A DNA stretch of 64,000 bases from contig NZ_PYMB01000010.1 of NCBI RefSeq assembly GCF_003026455.1, positions 62,001-126,000 of the forward strand, given 5' to 3'. A program made the translations under genes and the position numbers. Below, in pieces: positions 29,067-39,153 of the stretch. Source of the DNA: Photobacterium rosenbergii. GTDB taxonomy: Bacteria; Pseudomonadota; Gammaproteobacteria; Enterobacterales; Vibrionaceae. The notes below the pieces were generated by a model. That model was not told where the DNA came from. It did not search any database and worked only from the letters and a program-made list of their open reading frames with translations. How positions within the stretch are numbered: position 1 is the first letter of the stretch; each line of letters starts with the position of its first letter.

Positions 29067-30443
29067 CTATAGGTTTTCCTCGGCAAACTCAGCCAGACGG
29101 CTGCGGACAACGCCATTGAGATAGATGTTGGCACTGCCTTCGAAATTCTTGAAACGCTCGACGATATAGGTCAAGCCCGACGTCACAGGAGAAAGGTAAC
29201 TGGAGTCAATCTGGGCCAGATTACCCGAACAAACTAGCTTGGTGCCCTCCCCACAACGGGTGATGATGGTTTTGATCTGGGAGGCGGTGAGGTTCTGGCA
29301 CTCATCCAGCAATACAAATGCATTTTGGATAGAACGCCCGCGCATAAAGTTAATTGATTTAAATTGAATATTGGCCTTGTCGAAGATGTACTTCATCGAT
29401 CCATCGGTACACACATCGTTTTTGTGTAATGCCTCCATAGTATCGGTCACCGCAGCGAGCCAAGGCATCATCTTCTCTTCCTCGGTACCCGGTAGGAAAC
29501 CAATAGACTCTGCGATTTCTGGGGTATTTCGGGTCACGATGATCTTGTCATACATGCCTTTTTCGATCACTTGCTCCAATGCCGCCGCCATGGCTAGGAT
29601 GGTTTTACCACACCCGGCAGGCCCGGTTAGGATCACCAAGTCAATCTTCGGATCCATAAGAGCATCGAGAGCCATTCCCTGGTAGATATTTTTCGGGTGG
29701 ATCCCCCATGCCTGTTTGCTCAGCAACCGTTCATGGCCGATGTCTTTCAAGGTCAGGGTTTCCCCATCAATAGACTGGACCCGACCGGCAAAGTCACTGT
29801 CCTCATCAATTAAGTACTGGTTAATAAACGGTGCCTCAAACAATTCTGAAGGCAGGGTATGGACAGTCGAGCGACCTTTTTTCTCCGAATAACACTCACC
29901 GACACGTTCCCAGAAGTTTCCACTGAATTGGTAGAACCCTTTGGTCAGCATTTTGACATCGTCAATCAACTGATCGGAACGGTAATCATCGACATAATAA
30001 ACACCGGCCCCTTTGGCGCGCAGCCGCATATTGATGTCTTTAGTGATCAGCACCACGTCACGCGGCGCATAATGGGACTGGAGAAATAACACGCCATTGA
30101 GGATACGGTTGTCTCCTGCCTTGTCAGCAAAAGCGTGGACCGTTTCAGTCACCTCATAATCAGCAAAAATAGAAACCTTTCCTAACTCACCTCCTTGTGG
30201 GCTTAGCGGGATCCCCTCGGCAATTTGCTCAGGGGTGGCATCGCGGAAAATATCTTCCAAGGCTCGGATAGCAATACGGGCATCACGTGACACATCACGT
30301 TTGCTGTCCTTGATACGATCGAGCTCTTCAAGCACCGTCATCGGGATGACGACATCATGCTCTTTGAAAGAATAAACAGCGAGGGGTTCATGAAGTAGTA
30401 TATTGGTGTCGAGAACGAAAACTTTCCTACCAACTTCATCCAT
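29067..30443 (-). CDS. PhoH2-type protein: PIN RNase domain fused to PhoH ATPase
   Basis: 458 residues. The N-terminal PIN nuclease domain (about 8-150) has acidic residues in VLDTNILLHEP (D12), LEELDRIKDS, ARDARIA-like RDARIAIRAL and TKDINMRLRAK. The C-terminal PhoH ATPase domain has Walker A GPAGCGKT (about 275) and a Walker B-like FVLLDECQN. Characterised PhoH2 proteins unwind and cut RNA. No antitoxin-like small ORF precedes it. It is a single gene, convergent with thiQ and divergent from rapA, with the AAGGAGGTACCT ribosome site before ATG 30443. Confidence 0.9.
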   Translation of the reverse strand: MDEVGRKVFVLDTNILLHEPLAVYSFKEHDVVIPMTVLEELDRIKDSKRDVSRDARIAIRALEDIFRDATPEQIAEGIPLSPQGGELGKVSIFADYEVTETVHAFADKAGDNRILNGVLFLQSHYAPRDVVLITKDINMRLRAKGAGVYYVDDYRSDQLIDDVKMLTKGFYQFSGNFWERVGECYSEKKGRSTVHTLPSELFEAPFINQYLIDEDSDFAGRVQSIDGETLTLKDIGHERLLSKQAWGIHPKNIYQGMALDALMDPKIDLVILTGPAGCGKTILAMAAALEQVIEKGMYDKIIVTRNTPEIAESIGFLPGTEEEKMMPWLAAVTDTMEALHKNDVCTDGSMKYIFDKANIQFKSINFMRGRSIQNAFVLLDECQNLTASQIKTIITRCGEGTKLVCSGNLAQIDSSYLSPVTSGLTYIVERFKNFEGSANIYLNGVVRSRLAEFAEENL

Positions 30444-30790
30444 AGGTACCTCCTTGGTAACAAAACGGTGGTTGTCCCACCTGAGTATTTCCTGTGCCCG
30501 AATTAACGGGGTAGTTACTATTAAAGACCGGAGATAATTAAATAAATGTGACAGTTACAGTTTGGTACTTTCTTGTCATATTGACCGTGACCTTGCTCAC
30601 GGCATGCAGTAACATTACTCCCCTTTTTTACCGGTGCGATTACTGGCTACACTTATATACCAATACGCGCTGCCAACGGCAGGTGATGGATACCATCTAG
30701 TACGGTATTACTTTGAGTGTAGTTCAAAAATGCAGGCGCATCGGCTTCGCATTTTCCTTGATTTCAAATAATTAGAAGGTTTTAACCACT
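30444..30790. other. Divergent intergenic region between phoH2 and rapA
   Basis: About 350 bp with no gene. It contains a small inverted repeat, CCGTGA (30585-30590) and TCACGG (30597-30602), just after TTGA. It should hold promoters for both genes, but no convincing -35/-10 pair was identified. Confidence 0.4.
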
Positions 30791-33709
30791 ATGCCATTTG
30801 CTTTGGGTCAACGTTGGATCAGTGATACTGAAAGTGATCTGGGTCTAGGTACGGTCGTGGCTGTCGATGCCAGGACCGTGACTCTAATGTTCTCTGCCAG
30901 TGAAGAGAACCGCCTTTATGCTCGCAACGACGCTCCAGTGACCCGTGTAATGTTCAATGTCGGTGATGTGGTTGAAAGCCATGACGGCTGGTCGCTCAAG
31001 GTCGAGCAGGTCGATGAAACCGGCGGCGTCTTTACCTATATCGGTACCCGTACCGATACCGGCGAGGAACATGTCGCACTGCGCGAAATTTTCCTTAGCA
31101 ACCAAATCCGCTTCAACAAGCCACAAGACAAGATGTTTGCCGGTCAGATTGACCGTATGGACCGCTTTGCGTTGCGCTACCGTGCCCTGAAAAACCAGTA
31201 CGAGCAGCACAAGAGTCCGCTCCGTGGTCTATGCGGTATGCGTGCCGGCTTGATCCCGCACCAGCTTTATATCGCCCATGAAGTTGGTCGCCGTTACGCA
31301 CCGCGCGTTTTGCTTGCCGATGAAGTTGGCCTCGGTAAGACTATCGAAGCCGGTATGATCATCCACCAGCAGGTACTGTCTGGCCGTGCCGAGCGTATCC
31401 TGATCTTGGTACCTGAGACCCTGCAGCACCAGTGGCTGGTCGAGATGATGCGCCGTTTCAATCTACACTTCTCGATTTTCGACGAAGAGCGTTGTGTCGA
31501 AGCATTTGCAGATTCTGCCAACCCGTTCGACACCGCCCAATACGTATTGTGTTCACTGGACTTCCTGCGCAAGAGCCGCCGCCGTTTCGAACAGGCACTG
31601 GATGCCGATTGGGACCTGTTGGTTGTCGACGAAGCCCACCATCTTGAGTGGAGCGAAGACAAACCAAGCCGCCAGTACCAAGTGGTGGAAGAGCTAGCAG
31701 AAAAAGCGCCGGGCGTATTGCTACTTACCGCAACCCCAGAGCAATTGGGCCATGAAAGCCACTTTGCCCGCCTGCGCCTGCTTGACCCGGATCGCTTCTA
31801 CGATTACGAAGCCTTTGTCGAAGAAGAGCGTCAATACGCTCCGGTTGCCGATGCGGTCTCGCGCCTACTCTCTGGCGAAAAACTGGATGACGATGCCAAG
31901 AACACCTTGGTTGAGCTACTGCCAGAGCAGGATATCGAGCCGATGCTACGTATTATCGAAGCCGGTGACATCGACCCAGAGCAACAGCAAACCGTTCGCC
32001 ACGAGCTAATCGACAACCTGATGGACCGCCACGGTACCGGCCGCGTGCTGTTCCGTAACACCCGTGCAGCGATCAAGGGCTTCCCGCAGCGTCACCTCAA
32101 CATGTACCCGCTGGCACTGCCAACTCAGTACCAAACCGCAATGCGTGTTGCCGGTATGATGGGCGGCAAGATGAGCGTGGAGCAAAAAGCCTTCAAACTG
32201 CTGTACCCGGAAGATATCTACCAGGAGTTCGAAGGCGACTCTGCGACTTGGTGGCAGTTCGACCCACGCGTCAACTGGTTGCTGGATATGCTAAAAGCCA
32301 ACCGCCAGGAAAAAGTGTTGGTGATCTGCTCTCGCGCCCAAACCGCGCTTATCCTTGAACAAGCCCTGCGCGAGCGTGAGGGGATCCGTGCCACCGTGTT
32401 CCATGAAGGCATGTCGATCATAGAGCGTGACAAGGCGGCAGCTTACTTCGCCCAGGAAGAGGACGGTGCCCAGGTACTGCTGTGTTCAGAAATTGGCTCT
32501 GAAGGCCGCAACTTCCAGTTTGCCAACCAGTTGGTGATGTTCGACCTGCCGAACAACCCGGATCTGCTGGAACAACGTATTGGCCGCCTTGACCGTATCG
32601 GCCAGAAGCGTGATATCGAAATTCATGTCCCGCACCTTCAGGGCACCTCGCAAGCCCTGCTGGCTCGCTGGTACAACGAAGGCCTTAACGCCTTTGAAGA
32701 AACCTGCCCGACCGGCCGTGCTGTGTACGATGCCTTCAGCAGCAATTTGCTGGAACTACTGGCCAGTGACAAACCTGATGGCGAGCAACTCGATGAGCTC
32801 ATCGAACAAAGTGCAGCGATGCACAATGAGCTCAAGGGCAAGTTGGAGCAAGGCCGTGACCGCCTGCTGGAAATCCATTCCAACGGCGGCGCTGATGCGC
32901 AGCAGTTGGTTGAAGAGATCAGCGGTAAAGATGGCGATACCAACCTGGTAACCTTTGCCCTTGGCCTGTTTGACACTATTGGCCTTAACCAGGACGACAA
33001 AGGTGAAAACGCCATCGTGGTGACACCATCGGAGCACATGATGGTCGCGAGCTACCCTGGCCTACCTTACGACGGTTGTACCATCACATTCGACCGTGAC
33101 ACCGCACTGTCACGTGAAGATCTGCACTTCATCAGTTGGGAACACCCGATGATCCAGGGTGGTATTGACCTGCTACTGTCCGAAGGCGTAGGTACCACAG
33201 CGGTATCACTGCTGAAGAACAAGGCGCTACCAGCCGGTACCCTGCTGCTGGAACTCGTTTATGTAGTGGATGCGCAGGCACCAAAGCAGTCGGGTATCGG
33301 CCGCTTCCTGCCAAAAACACCAATTCGTATCCTACTTGATGCCAAAGGCAACAACCTGTCGGCCAAAGTAGAATTCGAAGGCTTCAACCGCCAATTGAGC
33401 CCGGTCAACCGCCACCTTGGCAGCAAACTGGTTAACTCGGTGCAGAAAGACATTCACACCTTGATCGAAAGCGCTGAGCAAGTGGTATCCAGTGAGCTGG
33501 TGACTATCCGTGATGCAGCCCAAGCCGAAATGGAAGCAACACTGCGTGCTGAGCTTGATCGCCTACAGGCACTGAAAGCGGTGAACCCAAATATCCGTGA
33601 TGACGAACTAGAGCTAATCGAAAACCAAATCGAAGAGCTGACAGGCTACATCGCCAAAGCGCAAATCCAACTGGACTCACTGCGTTTGATTGTCGTTAGC
33701 CACGGCTAA
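30791..33709 (+). CDS. rapA: RNA polymerase-associated ATPase RapA (HepA)
   Basis: A 972-residue SWI2/SNF2-type ATPase that recycles RNA polymerase after transcription. N-terminal tandem Tudor-like domains (about 1-105), motif [13 protein letters not shown] (about 177-188, lysine in GLGKT), motif II DEAH (about 281), motif [13 protein letters not shown], helicase C domain with motifs V-VI ([23 protein letters not shown], about 565-605), then a C-terminal RapA-specific region. Length matches E. coli (968). Single gene with a terminator after it. Confidence 0.97.
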   Translation: MPFALGQRWISDTESDLGLGTVVAVDARTVTLMFSASEENRLYARNDAPVTRVMFNVGDVVESHDGWSLKVEQVDETGGVFTYIGTRTDTGEEHVALREIFLSNQIRFNKPQDKMFAGQIDRMDRFALRYRALKNQYEQHKSPLRGLCGMRAGLIPHQLYIAHEVGRRYAPRVLLADEVGLGKTIEAGMIIHQQVLSGRAERILILVPETLQHQWLVEMMRRFNLHFSIFDEERCVEAFADSANPFDTAQYVLCSLDFLRKSRRRFEQALDADWDLLVVDEAHHLEWSEDKPSRQYQVVEELAEKAPGVLLLTATPEQLGHESHFARLRLLDPDRFYDYEAFVEEERQYAPVADAVSRLLSGEKLDDDAKNTLVELLPEQDIEPMLRIIEAGDIDPEQQQTVRHELIDNLMDRHGTGRVLFRNTRAAIKGFPQRHLNMYPLALPTQYQTAMRVAGMMGGKMSVEQKAFKLLYPEDIYQEFEGDSATWWQFDPRVNWLLDMLKANRQEKVLVICSRAQTALILEQALREREGIRATVFHEGMSIIERDKAAAYFAQEEDGAQVLLCSEIGSEGRNFQFANQLVMFDLPNNPDLLEQRIGRLDRIGQKRDIEIHVPHLQGTSQALLARWYNEGLNAFEETCPTGRAVYDAFSSNLLELLASDKPDGEQLDELIEQSAAMHNELKGKLEQGRDRLLEIHSNGGADAQQLVEEISGKDGDTNLVTFALGLFDTIGLNQDDKGENAIVVTPSEHMMVASYPGLPYDGCTITFDRDTALSREDLHFISWEHPMIQGGIDLLLSEGVGTTAVSLLKNKALPAGTLLLELVYVVDAQAPKQSGIGRFLPKTPIRILLDAKGNNLSAKVEFEGFNRQLSPVNRHLGSKLVNSVQKDIHTLIESAEQVVSSELVTIRDAAQAEMEATLRAELDRLQALKAVNPNIRDDELELIENQIEELTGYIAKAQIQLDSLRLIVVSHG

Positions 33710-33734
33710 ACTAACCTTACCGTCACTGCCAACC

Positions 33735-33760
33735 AAGCCGCCTTTTCGGGCGGCTTTTTT
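33735..33760 (+). terminator. Terminator of rapA
   Basis: AAGCCGCC/GGCGGCTT with a 6-nt loop, followed by TTTTTT. It starts about 26 nt after rapA. Confidence 0.92.
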
Positions 33761-33857
33761 ACACCCACAGATTTACTATCAAGGATATTGCCTTATTGGC
33801 AATTGTTGATATTATCGCCGCCTTCCCGTTTCACGGACCTTTTCACAGATCAAAGCT

Positions 33858-34571
33858 ATGAGCACACTGCCAGAAATAGACTATAACCCAGCCAAGGATC
33901 CTTGGCTGGATATCCTTTATCAGGACGAAGACATTATTGCGGTGAACAAGCCATCGGGCATGCTCTCTAACCCTGGCCGTGACCCAGCCTTTTATGACAG
34001 CATCTGGTCACGAGTCCGGGCCGATTATCCCGATTCGCACCTGATCCACCGCCTTGATATGGCAACCTCTGGACTCATTATCCTCGCCCTCAACAAGCAG
34101 GCTGAGCGCAACCTCAAAATCCAGTTTCAGGAGCGCCGAACCGAAAAGGTTTATTACGCCCGGGCATTTGGGGAAATAGCCTTGGATAACGGTACTGTCG
34201 ACCTACCGCTGATCTGCGATTGGCCGAACCGGCCAAAGCAAAAGGTCTGTTACGACGATGGCAAGCCTTCGGTCACCCATTATCAGGTGCTTGAGAGAAG
34301 TGAAAACACCAGCTTAGTGCGCCTACGTCCCATCACAGGCCGCTCACACCAGTTGCGGGTTCACCTGCTCGCTCTGGGCCATCCAATTCTCGGTGATGGC
34401 TTCTATGCCCACCCAGAGGCCAAGGCGATGGCACCGCGCCTGCAACTCCATGCCGCAGAGCTGAGTTTCTTCCATCCGCGCAGTGATGAGCCGATGCACC
34501 TGTTTGCGCCGTGTGAGTTCTTTACCAGCGCACCACAAAAGACCCTACCGGATCACTATTCCAAACCATAG
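33858..34571 (+). CDS. rluA: Dual-specificity pseudouridine synthase RluA
   Basis: A 237-residue pseudouridine synthase of the RluA family, which in E. coli modifies 23S rRNA U746 and tRNA U32. The catalytic motif HRLD (64-67, D67) is followed by ATSGLIILA. Other family segments are VNKPSGMLSNPGRD and PITGRSHQLRVHLLALGHPI. There is no S4 domain, which separates RluA from RluB/RluC/RluD. Immediate downstream neighbour is a 2-hydroxyacid dehydrogenase. Confidence 0.93.
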   Translation: MSTLPEIDYNPAKDPWLDILYQDEDIIAVNKPSGMLSNPGRDPAFYDSIWSRVRADYPDSHLIHRLDMATSGLIILALNKQAERNLKIQFQERRTEKVYYARAFGEIALDNGTVDLPLICDWPNRPKQKVCYDDGKPSVTHYQVLERSENTSLVRLRPITGRSHQLRVHLLALGHPILGDGFYAHPEAKAMAPRLQLHAAELSFFHPRSDEPMHLFAPCEFFTSAPQKTLPDHYSKP

Positions 34572-34637
34572 GGCTTGAGTTGGCTATCGTGGATAGTGTG
34601 TACTGCCCCACTATCCTCGAACCTAAATTAGCGAGCC

Positions 34638-35591
34638 ATGGAACAGATTGTTTTTCTCGACCGCGACACGATACCGGCCCATATCACCATTCCTTCCCCT
34701 AGTTTTGAACACCAGTGGAGACAGTATCCGTCCTCCAGCCACGAGCAAGTTATCGAACGGCTAGAAAATGCGACGATTGCCATCACCAATAAAGTCGTCC
34801 TCGATGCAGACATATTGGCAAAATTACCCAAGCTAAAGATGGTTGCTGTTGCCGCCACCGGTACCAACAATGTCGATCTTACCTACTGCCGTGAGCATGG
34901 CATCACAGTGAGCAATATCCGTGGTTATGCAGTAGATTCGGTACCCGAGCATGCCGTCGCGATGATGTTCGCCCTGCGGCGCAACCTGCTAGGCTACCAT
35001 CAGGATATCCAGCAAGGCGTATGGCAAGAGAAGAAGCAGTTTTGTTTTTTCACCCACCCAATCAATGATATCCGCGGGGCAACACTAGGGCTTATTGGCA
35101 GCGGTGGCTTGGGGCAAGCAATGGCAACGCTCGGCCGCGCGCTGGGAATGAAAGTCATATTTGCAGAGCGAAAGAGTGCAGAGACGTGCCGTGAGGGCTA
35201 CCTGCCATTCCATGAAGTACTGGCACAGGCCGATGTGCTAAGCCTGCACTGCCCACTGACAAGCGAGACACACAACCTGATTGGCAGTGGCGAACTGACA
35301 CAAATGAAAGATAGCGCAATAGTGATAAACACCGGCCGCGGGGGCTTGGTCGACGAACAGGCCCTGGTTGATGCCCTGCGAAACGGCGACATCGCCGGCG
35401 CCGGGTGCGACGTATTTACTGAAGAGCCTGCCGGCGATGACAACCCGCTAATTGCCAACAGCGACTTGCCTAACCTGCTACTCACCCCGCATGTAGCCTG
35501 GGGTTCGGACAGTGCTATCCAAACCCTCGCCAACCAACTCATCGACAATATCAATGCGTTTACGGCAGGTGAGCCGAAAAATGTAGTTTAG
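34638..35591 (+). CDS. NAD-dependent D-2-hydroxyacid dehydrogenase
   Basis: 317 residues with the D-isomer dehydrogenase fold. NAD-binding motif GLIGSGGLGQAMA (151-163), catalytic R234 (in NTGRGG), E263 (in VFTEEP) and H285 (in LTPHVAWG). It most resembles glycerate/hydroxypyruvate reductase-type enzymes, but substrate specificity cannot be read from sequence. It follows rluA by 66 bp and has a strong terminator. No signal peptide. Confidence 0.9.
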   Translation: MEQIVFLDRDTIPAHITIPSPSFEHQWRQYPSSSHEQVIERLENATIAITNKVVLDADILAKLPKLKMVAVAATGTNNVDLTYCREHGITVSNIRGYAVDSVPEHAVAMMFALRRNLLGYHQDIQQGVWQEKKQFCFFTHPINDIRGATLGLIGSGGLGQAMATLGRALGMKVIFAERKSAETCREGYLPFHEVLAQADVLSLHCPLTSETHNLIGSGELTQMKDSAIVINTGRGGLVDEQALVDALRNGDIAGAGCDVFTEEPAGDDNPLIANSDLPNLLLTPHVAWGSDSAIQTLANQLIDNINAFTAGEPKNVV

Positions 35592-35614
35592 GGGCTCTGG
35601 GAGCCGAGTAACAA

Positions 35615-35644
35615 AAAACCCACACAGTCAACTGTGTGGGTTTT
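35615..35644. terminator. Terminator, bidirectional, between dehydrogenase and djlA
   Basis: AAAACCCACACAG and its complement with a TCAA loop, followed by TTTT. It lies 23 nt after the dehydrogenase and 45 bp from the end of the convergent djlA. Confidence 0.9.
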
Positions 35645-35688
35645 GCTTTTCCTCGAGCCTAAGGCCTGCTTTTCCCAGGACCAAGTCC

Positions 35689-36534
35689 CTACTTAAACCC
35701 CTTCTCCTTGCGGATCAGATCATAAGCAGCCTGAAGCTCCTGTGTCTTCTGTTTGGCCAACTCCATCATTTCTGGCGGCAAACCTTTGGCAGCCAGTTTG
35801 TCCGGGTGGTGCTCGTTCATCTGCTTGCGGTAAGCGCGTTTGAGCTCTTGTGCAGAAGCTGTTTCCGGCACCCCAATCAACTCAAACGCATCAGCCAACT
35901 GGTCTTTAGTCGGTGCTTGTCGGAAACCGCCACCCTGCTGCTGGTACTGCTGGTGGAAACCACCTTGCTGAAAACGAAACGCGGCTTCTTGCATATGCAA
36001 CCGCTGCTCCAGTTGCTGGGCAGAAAAACCCAGAATCCGCGCGATCACGTGCAGTAATTTTCGCTCACTCGGATGCAACGAGCCATCTGCAAACGCCGCC
36101 TGAATTTGCAATTCGAGGAAGAACTGCAATAGGTCTGCCCTACCTGCACTTCCCTGACGAACCCGCATTAGGGTCTCTTCAAGCGGAAAATGCTCTTCCT
36201 TACCTTCTCGGAACGCTTCTTGGGCTTGACGGCGAGACTCGCCCTGTAAGCCCATTCGATCCATATACACACTGGCAACACGGATCTCTTCTTCTGTGAC
36301 CCGTCCCTTGGCTTTTGCTACGTGGCCCATCACGGCAAACGCAGCATAGAAAAAGGCGGCCTGGTTCTCTGCTGAGCTCTGCCCACCGGAAAAACCGCCA
36401 AATCCTCCACCGTAATAAATTTTTGCACGTGCTTTATCGAACTTATGGCCCAAAAAGAGACCTAACAACAAACCAAACGGCCCGCCAAGGAGGAAGCCAA
36501 AAAATGCCCCAAGTATTTTGCCCCAAACCTGCAT
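35689..36534 (-). CDS. djlA: Membrane-anchored co-chaperone DjlA
   Basis: 281 residues. A glycine-rich N-terminal membrane segment is at about 6-30 (ILGAFFGFLLGGPFGLLLGL). A TerB-like helical domain (about 55-165) and a Q/G-rich linker (about 190-210) follow. The C-terminal J domain carries HPD (in NEHHPDKLAAK, about 245) and stimulates DnaK. The layout matches E. coli DjlA, which also lies next to lptD, divergently transcribed as here. Confidence 0.96.
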   Translation of the reverse strand: MQVWGKILGAFFGFLLGGPFGLLLGLFLGHKFDKARAKIYYGGGFGGFSGGQSSAENQAAFFYAAFAVMGHVAKAKGRVTEEEIRVASVYMDRMGLQGESRRQAQEAFREGKEEHFPLEETLMRVRQGSAGRADLLQFFLELQIQAAFADGSLHPSERKLLHVIARILGFSAQQLEQRLHMQEAAFRFQQGGFHQQYQQQGGGFRQAPTKDQLADAFELIGVPETASAQELKRAYRKQMNEHHPDKLAAKGLPPEMMELAKQKTQELQAAYDLIRKEKGFK

Positions 36535-36734
36535 TCGCTACTCTCTGGTAATTTGCTAAATTTAGAAATATTTCCCATGCATTACACCCGATAGCAAAAG
36601 CCAAAAAATGAGCCAAAAGATGCCGTCGGATAGAATTTGCATTATCATAGCTGGCATTTACTGGGAAAGCTTGTCAAAACCCAGTCAACAATAACAAATG
36701 CGCTAAAAACTTTATTACAGGAACGTTTAGTTAG

Positions 36735-39089
36735 ATGTCATCTACTTCCCGCAGCTTACTGGCGACCATGATCAGCCTGGCACTTTTCGGCCCGACGGTG
36801 GCTTACGCAAACCAAGCCGCCCCAGAGAGAGCCAATGGCGACTCTGCGGTCAGTGATGAAACTGACGAACTGGCCATGGTGCGTGGTACGTGTATTGCTC
36901 CAGAGCAAATGCCGGCTGATCCGAATAACGAACCAATTAAAGTCACCGCCGACCAAGCTGAAGCTCTGAATAACCAGAGTGTTACCTATACAGGCGATGT
37001 CATTGTCCGTCAGGGAAACCGAACCGTTGTCGCTGATGTTGCGACCCTTGAGCAGCCATCAAATGATGTGACGGCCGAAGGTAACGTCTACTTCCATGAC
37101 GGTACCATTGAGGTTTACTCCGATCGTATCCAGAGTAATTTGGATACCGAAGATTCGCAGATGGACAATGCGGTCTATAACATGACCTGTGAAGCTGGTC
37201 GTGGTGAAGCAGAGCGTGTGACCAAAAACGGGATTTCTTACTACCGCTTGAAAAACGGTACCTATACGACGTGTCCACCAGGAGACAAAAGCTGGCAATT
37301 CTCGGCGACCAGTATCGAGCGTGAAGCAGACTCCCCCTTTGCCGACCTCTACAATGCCCGTTTCGAAGTGGCCGATGTGCCCGTATTCTATATGCCGTAC
37401 CTTCGTGTACCCGTTGGTGATGAGCGCCTGACAGGTTTCCTATACCCCTCTGTCAGCTACGGTTCCCGTGATGGTTTTGAGCTTGAAACCCCTTTCTACT
37501 GGAACATCGCGCCCAACTACGACATGACCATTACGCCGAAGTACATGAGCAACCGGGGTTTGCAGCTCAACTCCAAGTTCCGCTATTTGACCGAGCTCGG
37601 CACGGGCCAATTGGAAGGGGAGTATCTTGGCAACGACAAAGAAGCATCTGCCGGTGATAGGGACACCCGCTGGGGCTTTAACTGGTCCCATACCGGCCGC
37701 TATAACCAGCACTGGTTGTTCGAAGTAGACTACAGTAAGGTCAGCGACCCTACTTACTTTGAGGATATCGATTCCAGTATCGGTAACCGTGAAGACAGTA
37801 ACCTGCTGCAAACCGGTTCTGTGTCCTACCGAGATAACTATTGGGATTCAACACTGCGCGTCAGGAACTTCCAGCCACTGACGACAACCGGACTGTCCTC
37901 AAACTATCGCTTGATGCCACAGGTCGAAGTCAACTACTACCGGGATGACATACCCTACGGACTAGACTTCCACCTTAACAGCCATGTCAGCCGCTTTGAA
38001 AATGATGATTCCTCAAAGCCTGAAGCAGATAGGGTACACTTTGAGCCGACCCTGACTTTGCCATATGCTACCCCATGGTGGTCTGTGACCAGTGAAGCCA
38101 AGCTGATGTATACCTATTACAATCAGGACTTTGACCCAGGCACAAACCCTGAGCTATCAGAAACGGCCTCTCGCACAGTACCAAGTATCCGTATCCACAG
38201 TGGCCTATACCTCGAGCGAGATACCTTGCTGTGGGGCGATAGCTATACTCAGAGTTTAGAGCCTCAGATTCAGTACCTGTATGTCAAAGACGTTGAACAA
38301 GACGATATCTTCGCGTCTTACGATACCACTTTGATGCAAACTGATTACTACGGCTTGTTTCGTGACAAACGCTATTCCAGTGTTGACCGTATTGCCGCAG
38401 CTAACCAGTTTACTGTCGGAGCCTCGACCCGTTACTTTGACAGCAACTTTGTTGAGCGCTTCAATTTGTCTGTCGGCCAGATTTTCTATATCAATGATTC
38501 AGGACGCAACCTAGATACAAATAACGAAGCCAGCCCTAACTACTCAGCCACAGCCTTGGAGTCAGACTTCAATTATGATGACTGGCTGTTCTTCCACGGC
38601 GGTTTGCAATATGACGCTAGCAAGAAAGATCTCCAGTTTGCCAATGGGGCGATTGAATACCGTGAAGGCGGTACCTATAGCCAACTTAACTACCGCTATA
38701 TTTCCAAAGAGTACCTATTGGAAAATATTCAGGACCCAGGCAGCCTTAACAGCTACACCGAAGACGGTATTTCCCAGCTCGGTTTTTCAACGGGCTTCCC
38801 TATTTACGATGGGGTGACACTGCGTGGTGACTATTACCACGACCTAACCGAAAACCAGATGATGGAAGGGCAAATCAGCCTTAACTTCCGTACGGCTTGC
38901 TGGATGATCAGCCTAGGCTACAACGAGTACCTGAAAACAAGGGCGGATGTAACAACTAGCCCTGCTGAATATGAACAAAACTTCAGTATCTCATTTAGCT
39001 TGCTCGGCTTAGCGGGTGTTCCGGCTATTGGCTCAACCAGTGATGGTAATGCCATTAGCTACGGTCGTCCTTTCTACCTCAATAATTAA
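36735..39089 (+). CDS. lptD: LPS-assembly outer-membrane protein LptD
   Basis: The 784-residue outer-membrane beta-barrel that, with LptE, inserts lipopolysaccharide into the outer leaflet. A signal peptide is at residues 1-25 (ending TVAYA). The N-terminal periplasmic OstA domain (about 65-200) is followed by a 26-strand-type barrel rich in Tyr, Asp and Asn. Exactly four cysteines occur: C53, C152, C180 and C722. In E. coli the C-terminal pair is adjacent (C724-C725), but here a single C722 is followed by Trp. First gene of lptD-surA-pdxA-rsmA-apaG-apaH. The ribosome site AGGAA lies 11 bases before ATG. Confidence 0.97.
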   Translation: MSSTSRSLLATMISLALFGPTVAYANQAAPERANGDSAVSDETDELAMVRGTCIAPEQMPADPNNEPIKVTADQAEALNNQSVTYTGDVIVRQGNRTVVADVATLEQPSNDVTAEGNVYFHDGTIEVYSDRIQSNLDTEDSQMDNAVYNMTCEAGRGEAERVTKNGISYYRLKNGTYTTCPPGDKSWQFSATSIEREADSPFADLYNARFEVADVPVFYMPYLRVPVGDERLTGFLYPSVSYGSRDGFELETPFYWNIAPNYDMTITPKYMSNRGLQLNSKFRYLTELGTGQLEGEYLGNDKEASAGDRDTRWGFNWSHTGRYNQHWLFEVDYSKVSDPTYFEDIDSSIGNREDSNLLQTGSVSYRDNYWDSTLRVRNFQPLTTTGLSSNYRLMPQVEVNYYRDDIPYGLDFHLNSHVSRFENDDSSKPEADRVHFEPTLTLPYATPWWSVTSEAKLMYTYYNQDFDPGTNPELSETASRTVPSIRIHSGLYLERDTLLWGDSYTQSLEPQIQYLYVKDVEQDDIFASYDTTLMQTDYYGLFRDKRYSSVDRIAAANQFTVGASTRYFDSNFVERFNLSVGQIFYINDSGRNLDTNNEASPNYSATALESDFNYDDWLFFHGGLQYDASKKDLQFANGAIEYREGGTYSQLNYRYISKEYLLENIQDPGSLNSYTEDGISQLGFSTGFPIYDGVTLRGDYYHDLTENQMMEGQISLNFRTACWMISLGYNEYLKTRADVTTSPAEYEQNFSISFSLLGLAGVPAIGSTSDGNAISYGRPFYLNN

Positions 39090-39153
39090 TAGATGGAAGG
39101 GGCATCCCTTCCAGCCAAGATTTAACGCGCTTTGCGCCAGATGGAAACAAATT

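Noticed and set aside
39016..39153. Longer N terminus for surA
   Set aside because: It overlaps the lptD end, and the signal peptide begins at 39154.
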